From an uncultured Sutterella sp. (GTDB taxonomy: Bacteria; Pseudomonadota; Gammaproteobacteria; Burkholderiales; Burkholderiaceae_F): 64,000 nucleotides of DNA. The notes beneath the pieces are model-generated. The model made no database searches. It was not told the DNA's origin and saw only the letters and a program-made list of their open reading frames with translations. The DNA is taken from NCBI GenBank assembly GCA_905213905.1, contig CAJMKD010000014.1:1-64000 (forward strand), read 5' to 3'. Position numbers and translations under genes: made by a program. Below, one piece after another: positions 24,964 through 33,731 of this stretch; the first letter of the stretch is position 1; every line of letters begins with the position of its first letter.

Positions 24964-27342
24964 TTAGAACCCGCAGCCGCCCTTCTTCGAGCAGTCGCCC
25001 GAGCTTGGGGAAGAGCTGCCCTTCGCTGCCGGCCGGATCGGAATGACCCGCGGTGCGCCTTCAGCATCTTTCTTCGCCCAGGCCCCCATGAAGAAGTACA
25101 TGAAGACGAGGAGCGCTGCGGACGCAGCAATCGCGATCGACGCATAAAGCGGATCGGCCGCGAAATTCACCGTGCGGTAGAAGATCGTTGCTGCGGCGTA
25201 GCCGAGCGTGAGCGACCAGAGCGCCGAGAGCGCCATCCAGGCCGTGCTCGTTTCGCGGCGGATCACGGCAAGCGACGCCACGCAGGGCATGTAGAGAAGA
25301 ATGAGGAGAAGGTACGCAAAGGCGCTCGACTGCGAAGCAAAGCGCGAACGGAGCGCAGCAAGCGTGCCCTCATTTTCTTCCATGCCGCTTTCGGCGATGG
25401 CTTCAGCCGAGAGGCCGAGCGGATCGGAGAGCGCGGCGCCGAGCCCCTTGAGATTTTCCCAGGTTGCGCCGACCGCTTCGGAAAGCGTTGCCGTGAAGGA
25501 GAAGCCTTCGGCGTCTTCGGGCGCATCTTCAGCTGCTTCAGCCGGCTCTGCTGCATAGAGGCTGTTGAGGGTGCCCACCACGGCTTCCTTCGCAAAGACG
25601 CCCGTGAAGATGCCGACGGCGGCCGGCCAGTTGTCTTCGGCGATGCCCATCGGCTCAAAGGCCGGCACAATCGTGCGGCCGATCGCGGAGAGCGCCGACT
25701 TTTCGGTGTTTTCGTTTCCGAAGGTGCCGTCCGTGCCGAAGGAATTGAGGAAGGTGAGGCCCGCCACGACGATCACGATTGTTTCGCCCGCGCGAAGCGT
25801 GAAGCTCTTGACGCGCTCCCAGGTGCGCTTCATGACGCCCTTCACGGTCGGGATGTGATAGGGCGGAATTTCCATCACGAAGCTTGCGGCTTCGCCCGGG
25901 AGCGCGCGCCGCTTGAGGAGAAAGCCCGTGAGCACGGCCGCTGCGATGCCGATCACGTAGAGGCAGAAGACGAGGTTCTGGCCGTTCGTGGGGAAGAAGG
26001 CGGTCGCAAAGAGCACGTAGACCGGCAGGCGCGCGCCGCAGCTCATGAAGGGCGTCATGAGCGCCGTGATGATGCGGTCGGAGACGCGGTCCATCGTGCG
26101 GGCAGCCATGATGGCGGGCACGTTGCAGCCGAAGCCCACGATGAGAGGCACGAAGGCCTTCCCGGGGAGGCCGAGCGTGCGCATGAAGCGGTCCATCACA
26201 AAGGCCGCGCGCGCCATGTAGCCCGAATCCTCGAGCGCGGCGAGGAATAGGTAGAGGAAGAAGACGACCGGAATAAAGGTGGAAACCGTCTGCAGGCCGC
26301 CGCCCACGCCCTCGGCGAGGAGCACCTTGAGAAACTCCGGCACGCCGATCGAAGTGAGAAGCTCGCCGAAGCCCGTCACCATCACGCCGCCCACGAGAAT
26401 GTCGAAGAAATCGATGAAGGCCGCGCCTGCGTTCTGCGTGAAGAGGAACATCAGGTACATGATGAAGAGGAAGATCGGGAGTCCGAGCCAGCGGTTGAGG
26501 ACGATCCGGTCGATTCGCTCCGAAAGGGTGGTGCCGGGCGCCGTTTCGCTGCGTACGGCAGCGAGCGCGATGCGGTCGACGAAGTCGTAGCGGCAGGTGG
26601 CAAGCGCAATGTCGAGGTTGCCGTCGAAAACGGTTTCGTCGAACGCTTCGACCTCTTTGCGGTAGGGCGCGAGATCCACGTTCGGAGCGAGCCGGTCGAG
26701 GCCCGAGGCCGTTTCGAGAAGCTGTCCGGCGAACCAGCGCGGACGGGGCAGGCCCTGCCGGGCGAGCTCGGCGGAAATCGTTTCGAGCTTTGATTCGATC
26801 CGTTCGTCGAACTTCACCTGCATCGGCGGAATCGTCGGGTGCGCAAGAAAGTCGAGAATGGCGTCCTTCAACGCATCAACGCCCGTTGACTTCGAGGCAA
26901 CGAGTCCGACGACGGGGCAGCCAAGCGCTTTCGAGAGCTTTTCGAGGTCGACGTCGATCTTGTGCTGCTTGGCGATGTCGAGCATGTTGACGACGACGAG
27001 CATCGGCACGCGCATTTCAATGAGCTGTGCGGTGAGATAAAGGTTGCGCTCGAGGTTCGACGCGTCGACGATGTTGAGAACGGCTTCAGCTTCGCCTGTG
27101 AGAATGTAGTCGCGCGAAATGCGCTCGTCGTCTCCGGAAGCAGCCGAGGGCGTGATGGAGTAGATGCCAGGCAGGTCGACAAGTTCGATCGAGACGTCCT
27201 TGTGGGTGAAGCGCCCCGTCTTCTTGTCGACGGTGACGCCGGGCCAGTTCCCGACCTCCTGGTGCGAGCCGGTGAGTTCGTTGAAAAGCGTGGTTTTGCC
27301 GCAGTTCGGATTGCCGACCACGCAGATGATTCTTTCCTGCAT
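24964..27342 (-). CDS. feoB: Ferrous iron transporter FeoB
   Basis: This is the inner-membrane Fe(II) importer with an N-terminal G domain. The 792 residues (773 in E. coli) have G1 GNPNCGKTT at residues 9-17, G2/G3 as NWPGVTVDKKTG and DLPGIYS, and NMLD as G4. The membrane part has the two gate regions and GFGCNVPAIMAARTM. The C-terminus ends CSKKGGCGF, a Cys motif in place of FeoC-linked sequences. The start at 27342 begins at the conserved MQERIICVVGN; no clear binding site is seen, so it may be coupled to feoA. feoA is 162 bases upstream with a hairpin between. Confidence 0.95.
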   Translation of the reverse strand: MQERIICVVGNPNCGKTTLFNELTGSHQEVGNWPGVTVDKKTGRFTHKDVSIELVDLPGIYSITPSAASGDDERISRDYILTGEAEAVLNIVDASNLERNLYLTAQLIEMRVPMLVVVNMLDIAKQHKIDVDLEKLSKALGCPVVGLVASKSTGVDALKDAILDFLAHPTIPPMQVKFDERIESKLETISAELARQGLPRPRWFAGQLLETASGLDRLAPNVDLAPYRKEVEAFDETVFDGNLDIALATCRYDFVDRIALAAVRSETAPGTTLSERIDRIVLNRWLGLPIFLFIMYLMFLFTQNAGAAFIDFFDILVGGVMVTGFGELLTSIGVPEFLKVLLAEGVGGGLQTVSTFIPVVFFLYLFLAALEDSGYMARAAFVMDRFMRTLGLPGKAFVPLIVGFGCNVPAIMAARTMDRVSDRIITALMTPFMSCGARLPVYVLFATAFFPTNGQNLVFCLYVIGIAAAVLTGFLLKRRALPGEAASFVMEIPPYHIPTVKGVMKRTWERVKSFTLRAGETIVIVVAGLTFLNSFGTDGTFGNENTEKSALSAIGRTIVPAFEPMGIAEDNWPAAVGIFTGVFAKEAVVGTLNSLYAAEPAEAAEDAPEDAEGFSFTATLSEAVGATWENLKGLGAALSDPLGLSAEAIAESGMEENEGTLAALRSRFASQSSAFAYLLLILLYMPCVASLAVIRRETSTAWMALSALWSLTLGYAAATIFYRTVNFAADPLYASIAIAASAALLVFMYFFMGAWAKKDAEGAPRVIPIRPAAKGSSSPSSGDCSKKGGCGF

Positions 27343-27468
27343 TTCTGAATTGAGAGTCGTGCGCTCGTGAGAGGCGGGCGTGCGGCAGGCGGCATCGGAG
27401 GCTGGTCCGGCGCTCGGGCGGCACTGCCCCGCTTCAGACGGAGCGCAAATTCTATGGCGCAAAAGCTT

Positions 27469-27491
27469 GCCGGCGCTTAAGAGACGCCGGC
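27469..27491 (-). repeat. Intercistronic hairpin between feoA and feoB
   Basis: GCCGGCG and CGCCGGC form a perfect 7-bp stem with a nine-base loop, without a T-tract. It may tune relative expression or mRNA stability in the feoAB transcript. Confidence 0.5.
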
Positions 27492-27504
27492 GGGCGGTGC
27501 CCGG

Positions 27505-27735
27505 TCACTCGACCGGCTCGATCTCGATGAGGTCGGCTTCGTTTCGACGGACGCTGATGAAGCTGCCGCGAACGCGTATTTCAATGGGGTCGCCGAGCGG
27601 CGCAATACGCACGACTTCAAATTCGACGCCCGGCGTGGCGCCGAGCATGAGAAGCCTGCGGCGATATTCCTTTTCGCCTTTCTTGTAGCCGGTTATGCGG
27701 CCTCTGCGGCCGACCGGAATATTCTTCAGATGCAT
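27505..27735 (-). CDS. feoA: FeoA iron transport accessory protein
   Basis: This is a small SH3-like cytoplasmic protein that supports FeoB. The 76 residues start MHLKNIPVGRRGRI and include RRRLLMLGATPGVEFEVV and the PLGDPIEIRVRGSFISVRR core, all typical for FeoA. AAGGA lies 8 bases before the ATG at 27735. An open frame extending upstream to 27804 lacks family similarity. It is the first gene of the feoAB operon, which is usually under Fur/FNR control. Confidence 0.93.
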   Translation of the reverse strand: MHLKNIPVGRRGRITGYKKGEKEYRRRLLMLGATPGVEFEVVRIAPLGDPIEIRVRGSFISVRRNEADLIEIEPVE

Positions 27736-28176
27736 TTGTCGGGGTCCTTTTTTCTCCGCTCGAAGTGCGCTTTCAAGATGCGAGCCTGCCGCACGCTTCT
27801 TCATGCTGACGGCAATGCGGCTGAAAAGTCAGGCCGCCGCCGCGGGGAAAGCTGCGCGTTCTTCGCCGGGATCGATATTTTCGGGCAATCGGCCGATGCC
27901 TGCAGGCCGACCCTTATCGTTCGAATCGAAATGATACAGCTTCTCAAATCGTTTACCGATGGAAGAATTTGCTTTTCGCGGGCGTTTTTGAGGATTTTTT
28001 GCCTAAGCGCGGCTTTTTGACGCTGCGAAGCGGCTTTAGTCGCCGCTGTCAGGGCGCAAAACGCGGGCATTTGATTCAGATGAAGCCGCATCAAGCAAAA
28101 AGTTGTGCCCCCGATCGGAAATCGAGCGTATGTTTGTAGACGGCCCTCAATCTCGCAGGAAAGAACGGTCTCAAAA
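27736..28176. other. Divergent intergenic region, feoA / amino-acid permease
   Basis: These 441 bases hold the promoters of two divergent units. An A+T-richer stretch at about 27915-27965 contains GAAATGATACAGCTTCTC, which only loosely resembles a Fur site. I see no confident promoter or gene here. Confidence 0.4.
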
Positions 28177-29631
28177 ATGACGGATAAAGAACAAAGCAAA
28201 AAGACAGCAGAAGATGGCTCGGCGCCATCGGCACCCAAGGCGTTCGAGCGCACCATGAAGGCCCGGCACCTCATCATGCTTTCCTTGGGCGGCGTGATTG
28301 GCACAGGACTCTTTCTCAACACCGGCTGGGTGCTTTCGCAGGCGGGCGCCTTCGGCACGATCCTCGCCTATCTGGTCGGCGCCTTCACCGTTTCGCTCGT
28401 CATGATGTGCCTCGGGGAACTCGCCTGCGCGATGCCCGAGACCGGCTCCTTCCATGTGTATGCGGAGCGCTTCATTTCGCCCGCGACGGGCTTTCTCGTC
28501 GTGATTTCCTACTGGCTCACCTGGACGCTTGCGCTCGGAACGTCGCTCACGGGCGCAGGCATGGCGATGCAGTACTGGCTGCCGCAGGTGCCCGTCTGGG
28601 CATGGTGCGTCTTCTTCGCGCTCCTCATTCTCGGGATGAACATTTTTACGACGCGGCTTTTCGCGGAAAGCGAATTCATCTTTTCCATCGTCAAGGTCGT
28701 CACGATTCAAGTGTTTGTGATCCTCGGCCTTCTCGCCGTCTTCGGCGTGCTGCCGCTTGCCGACGGCGGCAAGGCGCCGGGGCTTGCCAACATCACCGCC
28801 AACGGCTTCTTCCCGACGGGCGTGCTCCCGATCCTCTTCACGATGGTGACGGTGAACTTTGCCTATTCCGGAACGGAACTCATCGGCGTGGCGGCCGGCG
28901 AAACGGAGAATCCGCAGAAAGTCATTCCGGCGGCCATCAAAACGACGGTGCTGCGCCTCGTGCTTTTCTTTGTGGGCACGGTCTTCGTGCTCGCGGCGCT
29001 CATTCCGATCGATCAGGCGGGCGTCACGAAGTCGCCCTTTGTCGACGTCTTCGAGCGCATCGGCATTCCGTACACCGCCGACATCATGAATTTCGTGATT
29101 CTGACGGCCATTATTTCCGCTGCGAATTCCGGCCTCTACGCTTCCGGGCGCATGGCCTGGTCGCTTGCTTCGCGCGGGCTGCTCCCGGCCGCGCTTGCGA
29201 AGCAGAACGACCGCGGGCTCCCGGTCAATGCGCTCCTCTTCTCGATGGTGGGCGGCGTCTTTGCGCTTTTGACGAGCGTCTATGCGGCCGACACCGTTTT
29301 CGTGGTGCTCACGGCCATTTCCGGGCTTGCAGTCGTGATCGTTTGGGCGTCCATCTGCCTCGCGCACTTCAATTTCCGCAGAAGCCTGATCCGCGAGGGG
29401 CGTTCCGTCGACGGACTTGCTTACAAGGCGCCGGCCTATCCGGTCGTGCCGCTCTTGGGCTTCATTCTATGCGTCGGTTCCTGCATCGGGCTCGCCTTCG
29501 ACGAAAGCCAGCGCATTGCGCTCTACTGCGGCATCCCGTACATACTTCTCTGCTATCTCATCTATCCGTTCGTCGCCAAGCGCGCCAAACAACGCGGTCT
29601 GAAGGCCGAAGAGAACGGCGAGGCAAGATGA
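28177..29631 (+). CDS. Amino acid permease, APC superfamily (AAT family)
   Basis: This is a proton-coupled amino-acid importer of the inner membrane. The 484 residues have twelve hydrophobic segments. The first carries the AAT signature ARHLIMLSLGGVIGTGLFL, followed by LGELACAMPETGSFHVYAE and NFAYSGTELIGVAAGETENP. The usual family length is about 460-490. ATG 28177 is preceded by GGAAAG at an unusually long spacing of about 13 bases; an earlier ATG at 28105 would add 24 residues not seen in the family. It is a single-gene unit with a hairpin after it. The specificity (for example Lys, Arg or aromatic) is not readable. Confidence 0.88.
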   Translation: MTDKEQSKKTAEDGSAPSAPKAFERTMKARHLIMLSLGGVIGTGLFLNTGWVLSQAGAFGTILAYLVGAFTVSLVMMCLGELACAMPETGSFHVYAERFISPATGFLVVISYWLTWTLALGTSLTGAGMAMQYWLPQVPVWAWCVFFALLILGMNIFTTRLFAESEFIFSIVKVVTIQVFVILGLLAVFGVLPLADGGKAPGLANITANGFFPTGVLPILFTMVTVNFAYSGTELIGVAAGETENPQKVIPAAIKTTVLRLVLFFVGTVFVLAALIPIDQAGVTKSPFVDVFERIGIPYTADIMNFVILTAIISAANSGLYASGRMAWSLASRGLLPAALAKQNDRGLPVNALLFSMVGGVFALLTSVYAADTVFVVLTAISGLAVVIVWASICLAHFNFRRSLIREGRSVDGLAYKAPAYPVVPLLGFILCVGSCIGLAFDESQRIALYCGIPYILLCYLIYPFVAKRAKQRGLKAEENGEAR

Positions 29632-29655
29632 AAAAACGGAGAAACATTTGCTGAC

Positions 29656-29697
29656 ACAAATGAAAGGCGTCTTTTCTCAAGGGAAGGCGCCATTTGT
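29656..29697 (+). terminator. Probable terminator after amino-acid permease
   Basis: ACAAAT pairs with ATTTGT, and GGCG..CTT with AAGGCGCC, inside an imperfect hairpin ending in TTTGTTTA. Confidence 0.6.
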
Positions 29698-29791
29698 TTA
29701 CGCTCATGGCGTGGATACCGGCACGCGGCGCTACAGCCGTCGTTCTTCACGCGCACGGATGGGCTGCGGCTGACTACTTGGGGGACTACCT

Positions 29792-29977
29792 ATGCTCACT
29801 CGACGAGAATGGCTCGCGCTGATGATCGCGGCGGGACTTCTGGTGCCGGCCTCGAGCGCCATGGCCGATGATGACGACGATCGTGATGATCGGGATGACG
29901 ACGATGATGATGACGATCGTGACGATGATGACGACGATGATGATCGAGATGACGACGACGATGACGATGATGACTGA
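29792..29977 (+). CDS. Exported poly-aspartate/arginine microprotein
   Basis: This is a 61-residue protein of unknown function. Residues 1-25 form a twin-arginine-like signal (TRREWLAL, hydrophobic core, AMA cleavage). The whole mature part is Asp and Arg only: blocks of about eight Asp separated by single Arg, a nine-residue unit repeated roughly three times. The net charge is about -25 to -30. A GGGGGA binding site lies about 8 bases before the ATG. Mixed GAC/GAT codons show that the block is not a pure DNA homopolymer, which argues for selection on the peptide. A similar exported acidic gene lies 350 bases downstream. Divalent-cation or iron binding is a guess. Confidence 0.7.
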   Translation: MLTRREWLALMIAAGLLVPASSAMADDDDDRDDRDDDDDDDDRDDDDDDDDRDDDDDDDDD

Positions 29978-30058
29978 CGTCGCCTCGCGCGGCTGACTCT
30001 GCCGGCTGACGACAGCGGCTGCAGAGGCTCTCGCCGCGGTCAGCGTTCGTTTCTCAAG

Positions 30059-30085
30059 CAGCGCCTTCGGGCGCTGTTCGTTTTT
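30059..30085 (+). terminator. Terminator after poly-Asp gene
   Basis: CAGCGCC and GGCGCTG enclose a TTCG tetraloop, followed by TTCGTTTTT. The rest of 29978-30329 contains no gene that I can support. Confidence 0.8.
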
Positions 30086-30329
30086 CAGCGTTTCGAACCT
30101 TCGCGCAATCCGCCGGTGAAGCGCGCATGCGCGGATGCATCAAAAAGCTTGAAAACGCGCTGGCCGAAAAATTCGGTTTCAAAAGTTCCGCTTTGGAAAT
30201 AAAGGACGAGCGGCATCAGGGGCCGCCGCCCGGCTGGTGCCCCGTACACTCTTCTTCATGCAAAGATGAAGCGCGGACGGCTCGACTGTTGCGACAGCCC
30301 GAGCGCTTTGATTTCCTAAGGAGAAACGC

Positions 30330-30629
30330 ATGACGACGAGACGAGAACTGCTCGCCGCGATTCTGGGGCTGGGTCTGACGCTTCCTGCGGCTTCTGCGTG
30401 GGCGCGCGGCGAAGATGAGCCGGACGAAAACGAACCCGATGAGAACGAGCCTGATGAAGATGAGCGCGACGAATCGGAATCGGAACGCGAGTCGCGTGAA
30501 GCCCGCGAGGATGAGGAAGACGAGTGGGACGAGCGTGAGGACGACGAGAACGAACGCGATGAAAACGAACCCGACGAGAATGAGCCCGACGAAGACGAGC
30601 CCGATGAGAACGAGCGGGACGAGTCGTAG
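30330..30629 (+). CDS. Exported acidic PDENE-repeat protein
   Basis: This is a 99-residue protein of unknown function. The N-terminus (TTRRELLAAILGLGL, then AWA) is a Tat-like signal closely resembling that of the gene at 29792. The mature part is almost entirely Glu, Asp, Asn, Pro, Arg and Ser. DENEPDENEPDEDE blocks occur at both ends, and a single Trp sits in the middle (DEWDERED). AAGGAG lies 8 bases before ATG 30330, a strong binding site. It is unlikely to fold on its own; binding of cations or of basic surfaces is conceivable but not shown. The shared signal suggests the two genes are related in export and perhaps role. Confidence 0.75.
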   Translation: MTTRRELLAAILGLGLTLPAASAWARGEDEPDENEPDENEPDEDERDESESERESREAREDEEDEWDEREDDENERDENEPDENEPDEDEPDENERDES

Positions 30630-30654
30630 CGCGAATTCATAGTCACATGCAACA

Positions 30655-30690
30655 AAAAAGCCTGCCGAAGCGTCTTTCGGCAGGCTTTTT
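30655..30690. terminator. Strong bidirectional terminator
   Basis: A perfect 15-bp stem (30655-30669 with 30676-30690) is flanked by A5-6 and T5. It serves the acidic-repeat gene on + and the purine permease on -. Confidence 0.95.
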
Positions 30691-30731
30691 GCCAATCGGT
30701 GCGGCAGCCCGCAGCAGCGGGCTGCGAGCCT

Positions 30732-32033
30732 TTAGCGAAGAACGAAGTTCACTGCAAAGGCGGCGCTGATGATGTACATGATCGGCGTCACGTCTTCCCA
30801 CTTGCCCGTAAAGACCTTGATGAGCGTATAGGAAATGAAGCCGAAGCCGAAGCCCGTCGCAATGTTGAAGGTGAGCGGCATGCCGATGATCATCAGGAAT
30901 GACGGAATCGCAATTTCGAGGCGGTCGAACTGGATGTGCACGACTTCCTGCATCATGAAGACGCCCACCATGATGAGCGCAGGCGCCGTGGCGTAGCCCG
31001 GCACGATGCCGACGAGCGGAATGAGGAAGAAGGCAGCGGCGAAAAGCGCAGCGGTTGTGACGGCGGTGAGGCCCGTGCGGCCGCCCGCGGCGACGCCGGC
31101 AGCGCTTTCCAGGTACGAGGTCGCGGTCGTCGCGCCCACGATGCCGGAGAACATCGTGCCGATCGAATCCGTGATGAAGGCGCGGTCGAGATGCCGGATG
31201 TGGCCGTCGGGCTCCATGAAGCCCGCCTTTCGCGAGAGGCCGATGAGCGTGCCCATGTTGTCGAAGAGGTCCACCATCGTGAGCGTGAAGATGATGGTGA
31301 AGAGGCCGTGGCTCAGGGCGCTCGGAAAATCAAGCGCGAGGAATGTGGTTGAGAGGTCCGGCACGGCAAGCGAAAGCCAATCGCCTTCGGGAAGCTTCTG
31401 AACGCCGAGGACGAGGCTGATCACCGTCGTCACGATGATGCCGATCACCATGCCGCCCGGCACGTTCTTGAGCGTGAGCACTGCGGTGATGAAAAAGCCC
31501 GCAATGGCAAGCAGCACCTCGGGCTTCGTCATGTCGCCGAGCGCGACGCCCGTGCTCGAATCCACCACGATGAGGCCGCAGTTCTTCATGCCGATGAAGG
31601 CGATGAAGGCGCCGATGCCGGCGGCCGTCGCGAGCTTGAGGTCAAGCGGAACGGAATCGATGATGAGCTGCCGGATGCGCGTCACCGTGAGAAGGAAGAA
31701 GACGACGCCGGAAATGAAGACGGCGGCAAGGCCCGCCTGCCAGGTAAAGCCCATCGGGCCGCAGACAAAGTAGGCGAAGTACGCCGTAATGCCGAGTCCC
31801 GGGGCGACGCCCACGGGGAATTTGGCCCAGAGGCCCATCAGCAGCGTGATCACGATCGTCACGAAGATCGTGCTGGCGATGGCGGCGTCCTTCGGAATGC
31901 CGGCGTCGGCAAGCATCGAAGGCACGACGAAGATGAGGTAGCTCATCGCCATGAAGGTCGTCAGGCCGGCGAGGAGTTCCTGGCGAACGCTTGTGTTGTT
32001 TTCTTTGAGCCGGAAGAGAGATTCGAGAGTCAC
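30732..32033 (-). CDS. Purine permease, AzgA-like NCS2 family
   Basis: This is an inner-membrane proton symporter for hypoxanthine, guanine or adenine. The 433 residues begin LESLFRLKENNTSVRQE, the hallmark N-terminus of the AzgA/PbuG group, and contain GLTTFMAMSYLIFV, PVGVAPGLGITAYFAY and DLFDNMGTLIGLSRKAG. It has about 13 hydrophobic segments and the typical length of around 430. The start is GTG at 32033, preceded by GGAAA. It is monocistronic, ending at the shared terminator. Which purine is preferred cannot be told. Confidence 0.9.
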   Translation of the reverse strand: MTLESLFRLKENNTSVRQELLAGLTTFMAMSYLIFVVPSMLADAGIPKDAAIASTIFVTIVITLLMGLWAKFPVGVAPGLGITAYFAYFVCGPMGFTWQAGLAAVFISGVVFFLLTVTRIRQLIIDSVPLDLKLATAAGIGAFIAFIGMKNCGLIVVDSSTGVALGDMTKPEVLLAIAGFFITAVLTLKNVPGGMVIGIIVTTVISLVLGVQKLPEGDWLSLAVPDLSTTFLALDFPSALSHGLFTIIFTLTMVDLFDNMGTLIGLSRKAGFMEPDGHIRHLDRAFITDSIGTMFSGIVGATTATSYLESAAGVAAGGRTGLTAVTTAALFAAAFFLIPLVGIVPGYATAPALIMVGVFMMQEVVHIQFDRLEIAIPSFLMIIGMPLTFNIATGFGFGFISYTLIKVFTGKWEDVTPIMYIISAAFAVNFVLR

Positions 32034-32466
32034 GGTGCTGTTTCCGGGAGCAGTTGAAAAACGAAAGGGAGCGGGAATACCCGCATCAATCGTGTGAGCA
32101 GAAAAAAGTCAGTCTAAGTCCGAAAGGGTGCAGAGACCATCGATTGAAGCCAACTGAAAGCTTCACGTGAAGACGGATTCAGAAAAACGGCATTTCCGAT
32201 GGAAAAATTGCACGCGAAATGAACGCGCGCATGCGATTCGACGCTCACCGCTTCGAAACGCCTGTCTTCGAGGCCTTTTGCGAGGACGTGCAGATGCAGA
32301 AGGAAAGGAGGCTTTCCGAAGTCAATTGCAAAAACCAAAAAATGCTTTTTTGTTGTTTTTCGGTTTCGAGATAACGATACATCTTCAGGACTAGGTCAAG
32401 TGGCTATAGATTTCCAAAAGCCCTCCGCCGAACTCAGTTGTTCACGAGGGGATAAAGGAAAAAAAC
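32034..32466. other. Divergent intergenic region, purine permease / porin
   Basis: There is no gene that I can support. An A/T hairpin (CAAAAACCAAAAAA against TTTTTTGTTGTTTTT, about 32328-32361) and an A+T-rich stretch up to 32415 lie upstream of the porin and probably carry its promoter. AAGGAA precedes the porin start. Confidence 0.4.
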
Positions 32467-33669
32467 ATGACCTCGTTAATCTCTCGTTTCAAGTTGATCG
32501 GGTATGCCGCTGCTTGCGGTAGTGTGCTCGCGAGCTCACCAGTAGCGGCTGATCCAACTGCCATCCACAATCTTTCTTCGGATTCGTCTCTCCGGATCGG
32601 CGGCTGCATCGACATGACCTTCATGGGACAGAAGGTTGAAGGCCTCAAGCACACCTTCGAGATGCAGTCGAATCAGGACGAAACCTCACGCATCTTCATC
32701 CGTGGTCGCGAAAATCTCACTGACGGCCGATACCTGCGTTTTCTGTTGCAGTCGTCTTTTGCGCCCGATACTGGCAGCTTCTATAACCAGGGCATCATGT
32801 TCGGTCAGACCATGGTCGTGCTCGGCGGTAGCTGGGGCGAAATCGCCATGGGCCGCATTGGCGCGCTCAAGAGCCCGAACGGCGACTACTCGCAGTTTTA
32901 CGAATTCGGCGGCATTTCGCCGATGCATACCAATTTTCCGTATGAAGGCGTCGGGTACACGTTCCTCACGGACGGCTATCTCAACAATTCGCTCGTTTAT
33001 CAATCGCCGGAGATCGGACCGTTCCGCTTCACGGCGCAATACTCGAACGGGATGATGGAAGAAACGGGCGAGTACGGCAATGACAACAAGCTCCTCACAC
33101 TCTCGACGCGCTACAAGTTTGGCAACTGGCGCGGCGGCTTGATGCTGACATGGCAGACGCACGGTCAGCAGGAAGGCAATCAAAGAGCAAAGATCAACGA
33201 TACGTACGACGCTTTCTTCGCCATCAACTACCGTTTTCCGAAATACGCGCTGAAATTGGCGGCGCAATACGTCTATGACGGCTTCGGGCCAGGGCCGTTC
33301 CTCAATTGGTCGCATTTCGGGCTCAAACCAACGAACGGACGCGGCTTCGATACAACTGCGCTCATGCTCGGCGTTGAACTCTATCCGACGGGCGTCGATA
33401 CGGTGGGGCTCGTCGTTCAGGGCAACCATACTGAATACAAGGGCAACTCGCCCGAAGCTGAGAACGGCGACACGAAAGGCTGGCGAATCAATCCGGCTCT
33501 GATCTGGCGCCACAAGCTGAGCAAGCGCTTCACGATCTACACGGCAGCCTCCTGGTCGCACGGCACGGGTGTTTATGACCGCATCGACAACACCAGCGCC
33601 ACACGCTCCACGAAACTCGATCGCGTCAATGTAACGACCTACGGCGTGGGCTTCAACTATTTCTTCTGA
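32467..33669 (+). CDS. Outer-membrane porin linked to arylsulfotransferase
   Basis: This 400-residue precursor has a signal peptide (cleavage near VAAD), alternating amphipathic strands and a terminal Phe (GVGFNYFF), as required for BAM insertion. It belongs broadly to the Gram-negative general porins but is distinct from the three other porins in this window. It lies 62 bases upstream of the periplasmic arylsulfate sulfotransferase gene on the same strand. Delivery of sulfated phenolic substrates across the outer membrane is a reasonable inference. Tyr/Arg-rich segments (EIAMGRIGALKSPNGDY) fit a constriction loop. Confidence 0.85.
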   Translation: MTSLISRFKLIGYAAACGSVLASSPVAADPTAIHNLSSDSSLRIGGCIDMTFMGQKVEGLKHTFEMQSNQDETSRIFIRGRENLTDGRYLRFLLQSSFAPDTGSFYNQGIMFGQTMVVLGGSWGEIAMGRIGALKSPNGDYSQFYEFGGISPMHTNFPYEGVGYTFLTDGYLNNSLVYQSPEIGPFRFTAQYSNGMMEETGEYGNDNKLLTLSTRYKFGNWRGGLMLTWQTHGQQEGNQRAKINDTYDAFFAINYRFPKYALKLAAQYVYDGFGPGPFLNWSHFGLKPTNGRGFDTTALMLGVELYPTGVDTVGLVVQGNHTEYKGNSPEAENGDTKGWRINPALIWRHKLSKRFTIYTAASWSHGTGVYDRIDNTSATRSTKLDRVNVTTYGVGFNYFF

Positions 33670-33731
33670 CCGCACTTGAAATGTCGTCCGACGCCAAGCG
33701 TACTTCGGGCGATGTAATTAGGGAGTTAAAA

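Noticed and set aside
27915..27965. Fur box for feoAB
   Set aside because: GAAATGATACAGCTTCTC matches the consensus too loosely to call, unlike the site at 53963.
30127..30333. 68-codon frame between the two acidic genes
   Set aside because: It has no binding site, overlaps the real start at 30330 and has no sensible composition.
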